NCBI GenBank assembly: GCA_023374025.1
Contig: SIJG01000026.1
Coordinates: 172,584-236,583 of the forward strand
Length of the DNA stretch: 64,000 nucleotides
Reading direction: 5' to 3'
Origin: Heterodera schachtii
Taxonomy: Eukaryota > Nematoda > Chromadorea > Rhabditida > Heteroderidae
Part shown: positions 1 through 10,561 of the stretch, piece after piece
How positions within the stretch are numbered: the stretch's first letter is position 1
How the letters are laid out: every line of letters starts with the position of its first letter
Position numbers and translations under genes: made by a program
The notes under the pieces: generated by a model
Database searches by the model: none
What the model saw: only the letters and a program-made list of their open reading frames with translations
Told to the model about the DNA's origin: nothing

Positions 1-3000
1 TTTATGATGTTTATTATTTTTAACAAAAATTCTCATTCATATTTAACCAAAAATGCTTGTTCTAGTGACCTTTGTAGAATTAAGCTTACAAACACATTTT
101 GTACTAAATGAAAGTTCTTAATTCATTTATTAAGTAAATAATTAATCATGTCATTTCATTTATTTTTTATTTTTTATTTTCACGTGCAGATCTCGTTTCA
201 AGTATTTAGTGTATGTTGTCGCTCAGATAAACTTTCTTTCAAATATGGCTTAATTAATAATTTTCAGTTAAATTTTTATTTATTTATTTACAATTAATAT
301 GGAATATTTATTAATTACTTTTAAAGTAATATGCATTTAAATAATCTATTTGTGAAATTATTCGGATTTATATTAAGTGGTCATTTTTATTTTATATATA
401 GGTATAATGATAGAATGTTTTATTTAAATAGTAACACTCAATGCTGTTTTTATATTATATTTTTGATTGATTTTCTTTTTAATAAATTCTGGTATCAAAT
501 CCCAATTTAAGATGTGAGAGTTAATAAATTATAATTAAATAAGATTGTCTTATCCAAAGTCAACTTATAAAATAAGATTGGAGAATTGGACCAACCAACA
601 AGATATTCGGCAGTCATGATTAATTTAAAAATTAAAAAAAAGAGAAATTACTATGAAATGTAGAAAATAATATTCTTATTATTATTGCCAAAGCTTAAAA
701 CAGAACAAATCAATACGACGATATTGAGCTGTGTAACTATTCTAATGAATCCGGAAAGCTTAAGAAAAAGTCCATGAACAAGTTATTTTTATGTATTACA
801 AATTTTTTCATTGAAGCATAAAACTATTTCTAACAATGGAATTAGTTTAATTTATCAAAATTTATATTAAATTATGAAACTCATAAATTATCTTTGTCTC
901 TTCCTATTTATTAATCAATAGTAAATTATTATATGGTCTAATTAAATATTATGCGACATCAAGCGGCTTCACCTTATATGAAATTTTTCTTGAATACACA
1001 ATTATTTTTTAAATTAAGTAGATTAAATATTTATCTTATAAATAAATATAAAATAAAATATTGTTGTGTAATAGAGTTTCAATTGTAAGCCTGAATAATT
1101 TTAAATATAATTAAATTCCTTTCAATTAATAAAAGATAATCTGTTTATAAAAATTGATATTTTTATATATTTATGAATACTTACTTAATGTTTGTTTTTA
1201 CCAGTCACTTAACACATAATTTTGTTTAGAAGATTTTCTGTTATTTATTTATTAGCTTTACGAACAATTTATCCGTTAAGTTATTTTTTAATAAATTGTT
1301 ATTTTTTCATTTTTAATAAAATTCAATTATTTATGTTTTGTAAAGGTTTTGTTAATTTAAAAATTTATTTTTCATAAATGAATTTATGCTTTTAAAAAAT
1401 TTAATTAAAAATTCAATTCTCGGGGAGAATTCAGATTTCGAACGACTGATATTGTCATCTGTTTGTAATATAAATATTTATTATGTAATGATTTATTGTG
1501 CTTGCGTATTTTCTGGATATTAAATATCGACCTTATTATGATTTTCGAATTTTTATTTTTGATAGTTATCTTCATTTTTACATGCATTTTTGAAACAGAA
1601 TTTCAACTCATATTTCATATTAATTTTCTTTATTTAATTGGGCTATATTTTTTGAGTTTTAAAGGCTTCACTTAAAAAATCTTTACTTTATAATTAATAT
1701 TACAAAACACTAAAAAATATTATAAATTTTGAATCAATGAAATGCTGTAAATAAAAGACTGAAGAATAATGCGAATTGCGAAGTATTGTTTTTTGATAAT
1801 GAATGTTAGAGTTAAATTTTATTTTATGCAATAAAATAAACGCGATATTTTGCCAATTTTTAACGGGGGATTAAATTTAATAAAACTCTAAAAGGTATCT
1901 TAAAATTATTTTTTAAGTGTGAAAAATAAACTAATTTAGAAAAAAAAATATTGTAGATAACGAATAAAAAAATAGACAATAATTATTTAAAACATGAAAT
2001 ATTTAAATAAAAAATTATAAAAATAAAATTTTTATTGTATTAACAAAAACTGAAGATATCTTTTGAGCCTAATCGATTATGTAATGGCCAGTTTTATGGC
2101 CATTTTATCGCTGTTCCATCGCCTTTTCCTGAAATGAAAAAAGCTGTGAGATTCGGTAGAGATGCGATGGAGAAAATTTTTGTACGTTGTTTGTTGTTCG
2201 TCAACGCGACGAGGGGACGAGGGGAGGGGGGGGGGGGGGATGAAAAACGGCCATCCCATCGATTTTCCTTTTAATAAAAGAAAATTAACATACTAATTAA
2301 AGAAACAATTAATTTTTGAAAAATTTTATCGGTTATTTTTAATTCTTAAGCGGTTTTTGAAAAATGCAGTTGATAAAATTGGGGTTTGAATTTTTTTTTA
2401 AATTGAATTATTTCCTTTCATAACAATTAACAAAAATGGAAAATAATGAAATGCTAAATATTTTTTTTGGTTAATGCGTTATCTTTTTTATGTTTAAATT
2501 ATTTGAAGAAATTTCCCAATAATACCTCTTAAAAGATATACGAAAGACTTTCTTAATAAAATAAATATTATCACTCATTTAAATAAAAAATAATTTTACA
2601 CATTCATTTATTTGCAAATTTATAAATTTAAACTCCTCTTAGATTTATTTATTATATTATTTTTTTTTATTTTTAAACTTGTATAATTAAAAATAAACAT
2701 AAAATAATTTACTTTTTTACAAAACTAAATTTTTTCCACATGTTTGAATTCAAATCATTTAGCTAAAGATTATTTTATATAATTATTTTTTAATGAAGCT
2801 ATGTGAATTCATATAAACAAATTTAAAAATTTACAAAACTGATTCAATAAATTCCAATATTTTTGAACTGATTAACAATTAAACCAAAATGTTTCTAAAA
2901 ATATAAAAAAAATAGTGATAAAATTAATAAAATGAATATATTGCTGTACCTTCCAATACTAATTTTAAAAGTTTGTTTAAGTACAAAAAATTTAAAACTA

Positions 3001-3180
3001 TTTAAGTAGACGACTTAACTAATTAATATTGATTTATAAGAGTTAAATAAATAAAAATTTACAAACAATTAAAGAATAATTTAGTTAAGTTCAAACTTTT
3101 TTAACAAGTTAATAATTTTGAATATTACATGCACTCGGTGTAACAACATTTGGTTATACACTCTTGATACAATAAAAAAA
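1..3180. other. AT-rich non-coding desert
   Basis: No gene, RNA or mobile element could be supported here apart from the GC-richer island near 2050-2262, listed separately. Reading frames are short, and the base composition is A/T with long homopolymers. The first 2 kb is moderately T-rich on the plus strand. Confidence 0.6.
2050..2262. other. GC-richer island with poly-G run
   Basis: A roughly 200-bp stretch clearly richer in G and C than its flanks. It contains GCGACGAGGGGACGAGGGG and then an unbroken run of about 14 G at 2226-2239. Its ends are weakly inverted: ATCGATTATGTAATGGCC at the left and GGCCATCCCATCGAT at the right. It may therefore be an old foldback element. No target duplication was found. 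A 60-codon minus-strand frame covers it but shows no recognisable motif. Confidence 0.4.
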
Positions 3181-3199
3181 CCCAAAAGGCCGTGGTTTG

Positions 3200-3256
3200 A
3201 CATCTGAGGATTTAACATTTGAGGACCCGACACTTGAGGACCCGACTTTTGAGGAC
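3200..3256 (+). repeat. Short tandem repeat, about 15-bp unit
   Basis: Four consecutive imperfect units of the form ACATTTGAGGACCCG lie in the left arm of the surrounding element. One diverged relative of the last unit occurs inverted at the right end near 3822-3838. Confidence 0.6.
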
Positions 3257-3536
3257 ATATACAATTTAAAAAAAAAATACAATGGAAATTTTATTTTATA
3301 CCATTACAAAAAAAGAAAAAACCACATGTATTCTTGGTAATGCTTGAAGATCACCCTTTTTCTTCTAACACATGGAATCATTGTTAGGACCACAAGCCCA
3401 AACAGTGAATGAATTTACAATAATTTGAGCGTCATTAGTCTGAAGAAAAAAGAGTGAATTGAATCCGATAAGCTGCGGCTGTTAAGAATTCGAGAAAGGA
3501 AAAAAAAATATACAAAGACAAGATTTGTCTATAGAA

Positions 3537-3695
3537 CAGAGTCCGAAATTTTAAATTTATCGGGCCTGGGCTTAGATAATTAATTGATCGGGCATGGGCA
3601 GCCGAGTAAGTAAGCCCGTTTAACCGGCCGCCTTGTACCAGTATTTTTTCAAAATTTACCAGACCCGGCGTGCGCCCGGGCCCGTTCGGGCTCTA
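3537..3695. mobile_element. hAT-like foldback MITE (GGGCC word), nested
   Basis: A 159-bp element beginning CAGAGTCCGAA and ending TTCGGGCTCTA, so the termini are inverted repeats with one difference. The flanking octamers are CTATAGAA (3529-3536) and CTATTGAA (3696-3703), an 8-bp target duplication with one mismatch. The interior is dominated by GGGCC, GCCCG and CCCGGGCCCG motifs. It sits inside the 3191-3841 element and so inserted later. Confidence 0.65.
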
Positions 3696-3858
3696 CTATT
3701 GAACTTGGATGATACAAATAAGTAATAGCTTTATATTTGCACCCTGGCCCTCGGGAAAGGTTTTTTCTTTTTTTTATAATGGTATAAAAAATTTTCATTT
3801 AGCTTGTTTTTAAATTATGTATGTCCTAAAATGTCGGGTAGCCCAAAAGGCTCATTAA

Positions 3859-4468
3859 CAGGGAACGGATTTATATGTGCTAAAAAACGCCAAATATGTA
3901 CATATATATGTGCCAAAAAACCCTCAAAATATGTGCTAAAAACCCCAAAAAAGGCCAAAATATGTGTCAAAAAAATTAAGAAAAACTGGTCAAAAATAAG
4001 TTGATTTCTCGAAAAGTTTCGTTTTTATCCATTTCGCTAGCACAAAGCTAATCAAAGGCGTAAATTTTTTCTCGCTCAAATAGATTTACTTATTTTTCGA
4101 AATTTTTATTTCTAAAATGCAAATTTTGCCTTAAAAGCGTAAAAAGTAATGAAAAGGGTCAAAAAATGCAAAAAAGAAAAAAATGAAAATTTTTGGGGGC
4201 ATTTTGTCAAAAATTTTATAGCCAAAAAATTGAATTTTTGTAAAAAAAAAAATCAAAATTTTATCAAAAATCGCCAAAATATGTGACAAAAACTGCCGAA
4301 ACCTCAAAATATGTTTTTATTCCCAAAAAGTCCAAAATATGTTTTTATATGTGTTAAAAACTCGCTCTGATTAAAAGGAAAACAAGTAAAAATGTTATTT
4401 TTGAGCTTTTCATGCGATGGCATATGCGCAAAAAAAAAATATGTAAAAACATATAAATCCGTTCCCTG
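3859..4468. mobile_element. hAT-like MITE (ATATGTGCTAAAAA word)
   Basis: A 610-bp element with a 20-bp perfect terminal inverted repeat, CAGGGAACGGATTTATATGT, and perfect 8-bp target duplications CTCATTAA at 3851-3858 and 4469-4476. CAGGG...CCCTG ends with 8-bp duplications are typical of the hAT superfamily. Subterminal sequence is made of repeated ATATGTGCTAAAAA, CCCCAAAA and AATATGTG words in both orientations. It encodes no transposase. The short plus-strand frame at 3804-4004 is only the repeat array. Confidence 0.85.
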
Positions 4469-4489
4469 CTCATTAATAAAAGATAATAA

Positions 4490-4975
4490 ATAGGGCTTCG
4501 ATTTATAGTTGCTAAAAACTGCCAAAATAGTTAGTTTTTAGTTCTAAAAAAGCCCCAAAAAAGTTGAAAAATGGGTAAATAGTTGCTAAAAAGTTCCGAA
4601 TTTAGGGGTGTAAAATCGAAAATTTTCTTCAAAAAGCAAAAATATTTTGCCAAATTTTTAAAATTAAAATTATCGTCAAGAAAATAAACATAAATTTTGG
4701 AGGTGAATTTTTAAGAAATTTTTCATTTCTCAGGGGTGTGTTTTTGAAAAAAAAAATTTCGGTTCGACCTTTTGGGTGTATTTTTTGAAAAAAAATTGGG
4801 TCGATTAATAGGGGGTGTATTTTCATTTTTATTGCATTTTTGTTAACAAATTTTGGGCAAAACGCCAAAATAGTTGAAAATATTTTTTTTCAAAAATTTT
4901 ATAGTTTTTTAGTTGCTAAAAATAAAAAACTATAAAATAGTTGCTAATAACTCGAAAACTAGCTTAACAACCCCC
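4490..4975. repeat. Word-repeat region (TAGTTGCTAAAAA), element remnant
   Basis: About five copies of TAGTTGCTAAAAA or close variants lie near both edges. Four copies of a GGGGTGTATTTTTTGAAAA-like motif lie in the middle. The left edge, TAGGGCTTCGATTTATAG, resembles a hAT-like terminus, but no matching inverted end or target duplication was found. It is probably a truncated relative of the element directly to its left. Confidence 0.4.
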
Positions 4976-5104
4976 CTAAAAAACATGTTTTTTGTGCATT
5001 TCAGGCCACGGAGAGCTCAGGAAAAAAATAGTGAAAAAACTATTCAAGAACTAAGTTTTCTTCATCATTTTAACAAATACATACATACATTTATCAATTG
5101 AAAG

Positions 5105-5914
5105 GCATGAAATTTTTTTACTTCAAATAAATTTTTAATTAATTCTTTAAGTTCTTATTAATATAATTATAAAATATTTTTGCTGGCTTGATTAATATAA
5201 TATTTTAGTGTTACAATATTTAATTTTCTCATGCGGAAGAACCTGTTTACGCTTCATTGGTTTCCCTGACACTTTTGGTGGTACAAAGTTCAATGATTTT
5301 TAAGTTTTTTAATTGTTATTGTTTAAATAATATTTTTGTTTAAATTTTTGCTATGAAAAAAATTGCGCTTTTAAAATAATTAATAAATTATTGAGTGATA
5401 TAATGCAAATTTGTTTATTCAGTATTGTTTTGTTTCCAAAAAAATTTTTAAACGAATAAATTTAAATTCATTAGTGTGTGTTATTCAGCAAATTTATTAG
5501 GTATTTTTGAGTTTAATTATGTAGCAGAATTTTTAATCATTTATTTATTAGATGAATTCCGGGCTCTAATTATTAATTATTTCTTCTTATTGTTTTTCTT
5601 AATATTTATCTTTTTTGAAAAAGTTCATCAATCCCTTGCATTCTTTTTAACATAACATTTCATTTATACATTATTTCCATTTCTTACTTTTTATCTTAAA
5701 ATCAATTTTTAAATATATTTAATTGATAAAAAATAATTCGGTTTTTAATATTAATAAGATATTTTTCTGCAACAGTGAAATGAATATGAAAATCAGATTA
5801 TTCAAAGTTCATTAAATTTAATTCAAAGCTTTGACTACAACCAAAAAATTATCTGTTCATCTTTAACACAATTGCCTTTTCTCTGGTGTATGAATTCTAT
5901 TAGATTTGTTATTT
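5105..5914. other. AT-rich non-coding spacer
   Basis: AT-rich sequence between the foldback elements and the LTR retrotransposon. Nothing identifiable is seen. Confidence 0.5.
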
Positions 5915-5919
5915 TCTTT
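5915..5919. repeat. Target site duplication TCTTT (left)
   Basis: TCTTT immediately precedes the left LTR and is repeated immediately after the right LTR at 10808-10812. A perfect 5-bp duplication is what Ty3/gypsy integrases normally leave. Confidence 0.9.
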
Positions 5920-6165
5920 TGTTGTGCCGTAGAACAATTTATTTGTCAGTGGAAATTGGTGAAACAAATAAAAGAAATGTGAAGAGGTCAAATCAATATT
6001 TGGGGAACAACAATATTTAAAAGAGGAGACAAAATGTGGAGGAGAAGATGGGAGCAAAAGACAGAATGAATTGCATGGGTCAATGGGGATTAACATTTGT
6101 GTGGGGACTGAAATGGAGATAAACAAAATGCCAAAAATAATAACATTTAAATGGTCGTCCCAACA
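5920..6165 (-). repeat. 3' LTR of the gypsy element
   Basis: 246 bp, identical by eye to 10562-10807, bounded by TGTTG...CAACA. On the element's coding strand it is downstream of pol and directly follows the polypurine tract. Confidence 0.95.
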
Positions 6166-6180
6166 CCTCCCCTTTTAAAA
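6166..6180 (-). promoter_or_regulatory. Polypurine tract (plus-strand primer)
   Basis: On the minus strand this reads TTTTAAAAGGGGAGG and abuts the 3' LTR, which is the expected plus-strand priming site. The integrase stop codon lies only three bases upstream, so pol runs almost into the tract. Confidence 0.85.
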
Positions 6181-6183
6181 TGA

Positions 6184-7422
6184 TCACTTTCCCGGCCTTG
6201 TCGGCATGTAATCGTATCGGGGCCGGCGCGGATCAGCAATGTCCAAACGCACAGTTTGTTTCCGTTGACGTGCGGGATATCGTCTGACAGGCTCGTCTGG
6301 CGGTTGCGGCACGTCGTTGATCACCGGCAGTTGTTCTTGTTCGGCTGCTTGGATGGCGATTGGCGGTGGCTCTAATGGAGGCAATCCGAAGGTGTCATTC
6401 AAGACATCCAACGGATGCGGGATATCCTCGTCTTCGATCGCTCTCGCATGCAATTGATTTGCATGGAAGCGTGCCGTTGAATTGTCAGTGAATTGTACAG
6501 TGTAAATTACACCGTTTCTTTCACTGATTTTGCCCGCTTTCCAATCTTCACCTTTCTTATGTCGGGCAAAGACTTGGTCTCCGACATTGTATGATCGAAA
6601 ACGGGCGTCATGTTTTCGATTAAATTGTGCCTCCATTTTGAGGTCTTTTTCTGTTGGTCGGATCGGCGGACGGAGTAGATCAAGAGCGATTCTTGGCCTT
6701 CTTCCAAGAAATAGTTCTGCGGGGCATTTCCCATTCAGATTTTCCGAGGGAGTAGTGCGATAAGTTGAGAGGAATATTTCGAGAATGTCTCCCGACATCC
6801 TCTCCCCTTTTATTTTTGAAAATGCCCGCTTAAACGTGTCAACCATTCTCTCGGCTTGACCGTTTGATTGCGGCATATATGGAGCAGAAAAGAGATGTTC
6901 TATCCCATAAGATTTTGTGAATTTTTGAAATTCGTGACTCCGGAATTGTGTCCCATTGTCCGAAACCAAGGTTTCGGGGATGCCGTAACGAACAATTAGC
7001 GACTTTAATTTTGAAATTGTCGCTGTGCTGTTTGTTGAGTTCATCTCCAATATCTCAGGATATTTGGAGAAGGCATCGACGATAATTAGGTACATTTTTC
7101 CGTTGAATGGCCCAGCGTAATCCATGTGGATTCGCTTCCAGGGTCCGTCGACTTTTGGCCATGATTGAAGAGTCGTTTTGATAGGATTTTTAGCCACTGC
7201 TGCGCACTGTTGGCATTTCCTGACGAATTCTTCAATTTCTGAGTCTAATTTTGGCCAGTAAACATGGATTCTCGCCAGAGACTTCATTCGTTTGACCCCT
7301 GGGTGGCCATTGTGAAGCATCTTCAAAATTGATTTCTGAAGTGCCTTTGGAACCACAATTCTTTCGCCGAACAACAGAGAGTCACTGGCAATTGAAATTT
7401 CTTCTCTTCGGCGGTAAAATTC
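6184..7422 (-). pseudogene. Gypsy integrase, C-terminal part of pol
   Basis: Integrase region of the retrotransposon polyprotein. The longest ATG frame is 396 codons from 7374, but homology extends upstream in the same frame to about 7422. The N-terminal HHCC zinc-binding segment is visible (HNGHPG ... CQQC). The catalytic triad is complete: HMDYAGPF, VSDNGTQF and NGQAERMV. The C-terminal tail is proline-rich and basic with no obvious chromodomain. It is out of frame with RNase H by a one-base shift near 7413-7424, in GAATTTTACC on the minus strand. The domain itself looks intact, but it cannot be made as part of a continuous pol from this copy. Confidence 0.9.
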
Positions 7423-8156
7423 TGTGAAAATTTACTTGAAAACGATTCACATTCCTTAAAATGTTTCGGCTCGGGCCAATGATTTTTGACGAAATTCATC
7501 ACTTTTTGAAGGATTTGGTCTTGTTTGGTTTCCAAAACCAATTCGTTGAAAGTGATTGGCAATTGTCTGATCACCTCTTTTATGCCATTGTCCAAAACCG
7601 GCTCAATTTCACATGAAGCGATGATTTTGTCTTCGTCGTTGTTCTTCTGCCGTTTTGACGAAATTAGGCGTGACAACGCATCGGCCTGACCAAATTTATC
7701 GGTCTGGACATATTTAATGTTGAAGTCATATGCCGTCAAAATCAATGCCCATCGCACAAGGCGATTATGTGAATGTTTTGGGACTCCGTCTTTGTTTCCA
7801 AAGATCTTTTTCAATGGCTGATGGTCCGTCAATAAAGTGAATTTTCGGCCGAATATCATTTTGTGAAATCGTTTCACCGCTTCGATGAGGGCCAATGCCT
7901 CTTTTTCAATTTGTCCGTAATTTTGTTCGGCGCGTGTCAGTGACCTTGAGAAATGGCTGACGGCTTTGATGGTGCCATCGGGGAGTTCATGTGACAGAAC
8001 TCCGCCGATTCCAGATTGTGAAGCATCTGCTGCAACAATTATTGGCAATAACGGATCATAATGCATTAAAGCAAGGTTCGATTGAAGCATTCCGTTGATT
8101 TTGTCAAATGCTTTTTGACAAGCCGATGTCCAATCCCATATTTGGTCCTTCTTGAG
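7323..8156 (-). pseudogene. Gypsy RT connection and RNase H segment
   Basis: The frame reads LKKDQIWDWTSACQKAF, typical of the RT-RNase H connection. It continues into RNase H with the acidic residues in AADAS, EKEALALIEA and LLTDHQPL and the terminal QADALSRL. The ATG at 8090 is internal and not a true start. Upstream it is out of frame with the RT segment because thumb sequence is missing. Downstream, homology ends near 7425; the last roughly 34 codons of the open frame are out-of-frame readthrough of the integrase leader. Confidence 0.85.
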
Positions 8157-10230
8157 TTTGGTCGATTATGACTCCCAAATATTTTATTTCCTTTTGGAAA
8201 AATGAGCATTTTTCAATGCGAACTTTCAAACCCCAGTCTTGAAGACGGGCGAATAATGTGTCGAGATGTTCGCAGTGTTCTTCCATGGATTTGCTGACTG
8301 TGATGATGGCATCCAAGTATGCGATTGCAAATGGATAATCAGAAAGCATATTATCCATTATTGATTGGAAGATTCCCGGAGCTGATTTTACTCCGAATGG
8401 TAGTCTTTCATATTGAAAATGACCACGGTGTGTTGAAATATTACACAATTTCTTTGAGTCCTCATCCAGTCCGATCTGAAGATAGGCATCCGAAAGATCC
8501 ACTTTTGAAAAGAATTTTCCGCCATTTAACGTTGAGAAAATGTCGGATGGAAGTGGCAATGGATGGTTATTCAGCTGGAGACAGTCATTTAGACCAGTTG
8601 AAAAATCGGCACACAACCTCGTTGATCCATTGGCCTTTTTCACCACCAAAATTGGGGCGGCCCACTCGGTGTGTTCCACTGGTTTGATGACATTGATTTT
8701 CTCCAATCGGTCCAATTCGTTGTTCACGATTGGAAGCGCTGAATATGGCACTGGACGGGCTCGTCGGAACACAGGTTTAGTGTCCGACTTGAGCATCAGA
8801 GAGGCTTTCATTTTGGTACAAAGTCCAAGGCCTTCTGAGAAAACTTGCTCAAATTTTGATGGCAATTCTTTGATCGCTTCCCGAATTTTTGTCTCATTGT
8901 TTTTGGAAGTGATCTGATTGATGGAATTGGAATTTTTGCGGATTGCATTTTTGATTCCTTCAAGGAATCCAAACTTATCCATTGTTGCTGCGCCAAACAA
9001 ATTAAGTGCTCCCGCTTTGGCAACATAAAATGGTTGTTTGACTTCAATTCCTTTGAATTTGAAGGTAGAGAATCCTTTGCCTATGAATTGGCAGCGGCGT
9101 CCATCGAAAAGAATGCCCTCTTCGTCGCTTTCTTCCAGCGGCGGGGATCCGATGCATTTGTATGCAACTTCATCAATAATATTGATGTCTGATCCACTGT
9201 CGGCAATGAATTTGATTGGTTGGCCGTCCATGATTATGGAAATCCGAATTATTTTTGAAGTACCATTTTTGTTGATACGAGCGACAGAAATTACTATCGT
9301 GTTCAACTTCGGATTCTTGGCCTTTCGGTTTTTATTGTAGGCCTGGATTCGGTCGCATTGCTTCTCGATGTGTCCCTTTTGGTTGCACTTTTTGCAAACA
9401 TAATTTAATTTGGGACAATTTTGTGTCCAATGCATTTCACCACACCGAAAGCAATTATTAGGAGGGGGTTTGCCTTTGTTTCCGATATTTTGGCTTGGCT
9501 TACCCGAATTTTCCTTTTTGCGAATCGATTTATTTTGGCTGAAAGCATTTATTTTGGGCTTTGCCTGTTCTAGAATTTTCACTTCTGCCTCCGTTTTCAG
9601 CATTGTCATGATTTCCTCTGAAATGATTTCGAAAAATTTCGGCGTTGGAGTTGCCTTTGTTTCTTCGGCAGTGAGTCGGCTGAGGATGTGCTGCCTTAGC
9701 TTTGCTTCACTCGATGACTTCAGTGAAGTTAAAAGCACTAAGCACTTGAATTGGTCCTCGTTCAGTTCCGAGTATCGAAACTTTCGGAAAAGCGATTTGA
9801 GTCGGTTTACAAAAACGCCGAATTCCTCGCCTTCCTCACGTGTTGCCTTTAGGCACTCATACCGGTCGATTGCCAATGACGGTGGAGGAGCAAACAATTT
9901 CATAAGACGTGTTTTTGTCTCATTGAAATTGAATGCCGTAATTTCGTCCGGCAAGCATGAGCGCTTGTATTCGCCGAATGCCGATGGACTCAACTTGGTC
10001 ATTAGCAATTTAACCTTGGCATCGTCCTGCAGGTTTGTCGCGGCGCAATCCATTGAGAATTGGAGGCGCTCTAACCATTCTTCAAAATCGACCGATTCGT
10101 CCTCATTTGAGAATGGCAGAATGTCCGGCAGTGTGATGTTGCTCTGCATTGGTTGATTTGCCGTGTTTTGTTGCTGCTTGACGATGTTCGTCAGTTGAGC
10201 CAAAATGCTTTCCAAATTTTTGTTGTCCAT
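8104..10230 (-). pseudogene. Gypsy gag-protease-RT polyprotein (broken)
   Basis: A 708-codon frame from an ATG at 10230. Gag covers roughly residues 1-300, with two zinc knuckles at about 260-292: CFRCGEMHWTQNC, one residue shorter than canonical, and CKKCNQKGHIEKQC. An aspartic protease follows, with its active site in FIADSGSDINIID near residue 344. RT begins near residue 490 with CADFSTGLN, KVDLSDAYLQ and LPFGVKSAPGIFQ. The catalytic box is YLDA at residues 638-641 where YLDD is required; the codon is GCC (8308-8310), one base from an aspartate codon. The frame ends soon after KYLGVIID because thumb sequence is deleted near 8155-8166. Gag and pol share one frame. Confidence 0.92.
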
Positions 10231-10261
10231 CTTGTCTTGAATTGTCCACAGAAATGATAAT

Positions 10262-10380
10262 AGCCCGACTTGTTACTGACAAAGTCGTCTGTAGCACCTG
10301 GCTATCAGTTGGGCTTAAATCGATGAGCCAAACTTGTTGCTGACAAGTTTATCTGTAGCACTTGGCTAACAGCTTTGGCT
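10262..10380 (-). repeat. Tandem hairpin pair in the retrotransposon 5' leader
   Basis: Two diverged 54-55 bp copies with a 64-bp period lie between primer-binding site and gag start. Each closes on itself. Copy 1 pairs AGCCCGACT (10262-10270) with AGTTGGGCT (10307-10315). Copy 2 pairs AGCCAAA (10326-10332) with TTTGGCT (10374-10380). The stem bases differ between copies but pairing is kept, suggesting selection for an RNA structure. Confidence 0.6.
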
Positions 10381-10404
10381 TTTGTTGAACTTGACCTTCA
10401 ATTT

Positions 10405-10476
10405 ATTTCGACACAATTGGTGTACGAAATAATGGCGGCGATGAAGAATAATTTCGACACAAATGGTGTTCGAAAT
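10405..10476 (-). repeat. Second duplicated palindrome in the 5' leader
   Basis: Two 26-bp palindromic units at 10405-10430 and 10451-10476 have the form ATTTCGACACAA..TGGTGTTCGAAAT. Each can fold with ATTTCG paired to CGAAAT and CAC paired to GTG. They differ at two or three positions. Confidence 0.6.
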
Positions 10477-10542
10477 TTCGCCCAAATTTATTTCACCGCT
10501 GACTTTGTTCGAATTTGCACAAATTTGTAGAATTTGTTCGAA

Positions 10543-10560
10543 ATAGGACGGGCGTCGCCA
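10543..10560 (-). promoter_or_regulatory. Primer-binding site (tRNA 3' end complement)
   Basis: One base inside the 5' LTR, the minus strand reads TGGCGACGCCCGTCCTA, starting with the TGG complementary to tRNA CCA. The complementary plus strand ends GGGCGTCGCCA, like a tRNA acceptor strand. Which tRNA it matches was not determined. Confidence 0.75.
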
Positions 10561-10561
10561 C

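Larger units (their letters stand above)
3191..3841. mobile_element. Non-autonomous DNA element with long inverted termini
   Basis: The 3195-3290 arm is inverted at 3760-3838. Both arms carry CCCGAC, then TTTT, GGACATA, AATTTAAAA, TATACCATTA and an A-run ending GAAAAAACC. The two arms align over roughly 90 bp with small differences. The direct repeat CCCAAAAGGC (3181-3190 and 3842-3851) flanks the element and looks like a 9-10 bp target duplication. Long inverted arms with a 9-10 bp duplication would fit a MULE-type MITE, but no transposase is present, so the superfamily is an inference. Another element (3537-3695) is nested inside. Confidence 0.6.

Noticed and set aside
2077..2259. 60-codon minus frame with a proline run
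   Set aside because: The prolines come from the poly-G tract. There is no other coding evidence.
7405..7430. Programmed -1 frameshift between RNase H and integrase
   Set aside because: There is no canonical slippery heptamer, and gypsy elements do not normally shift here. A mutation or consensus error is simpler.
9410..10156. 248-codon plus-strand frame
   Set aside because: It is the antisense shadow of gag. The minus-strand frame has zinc knuckles and protease motifs.
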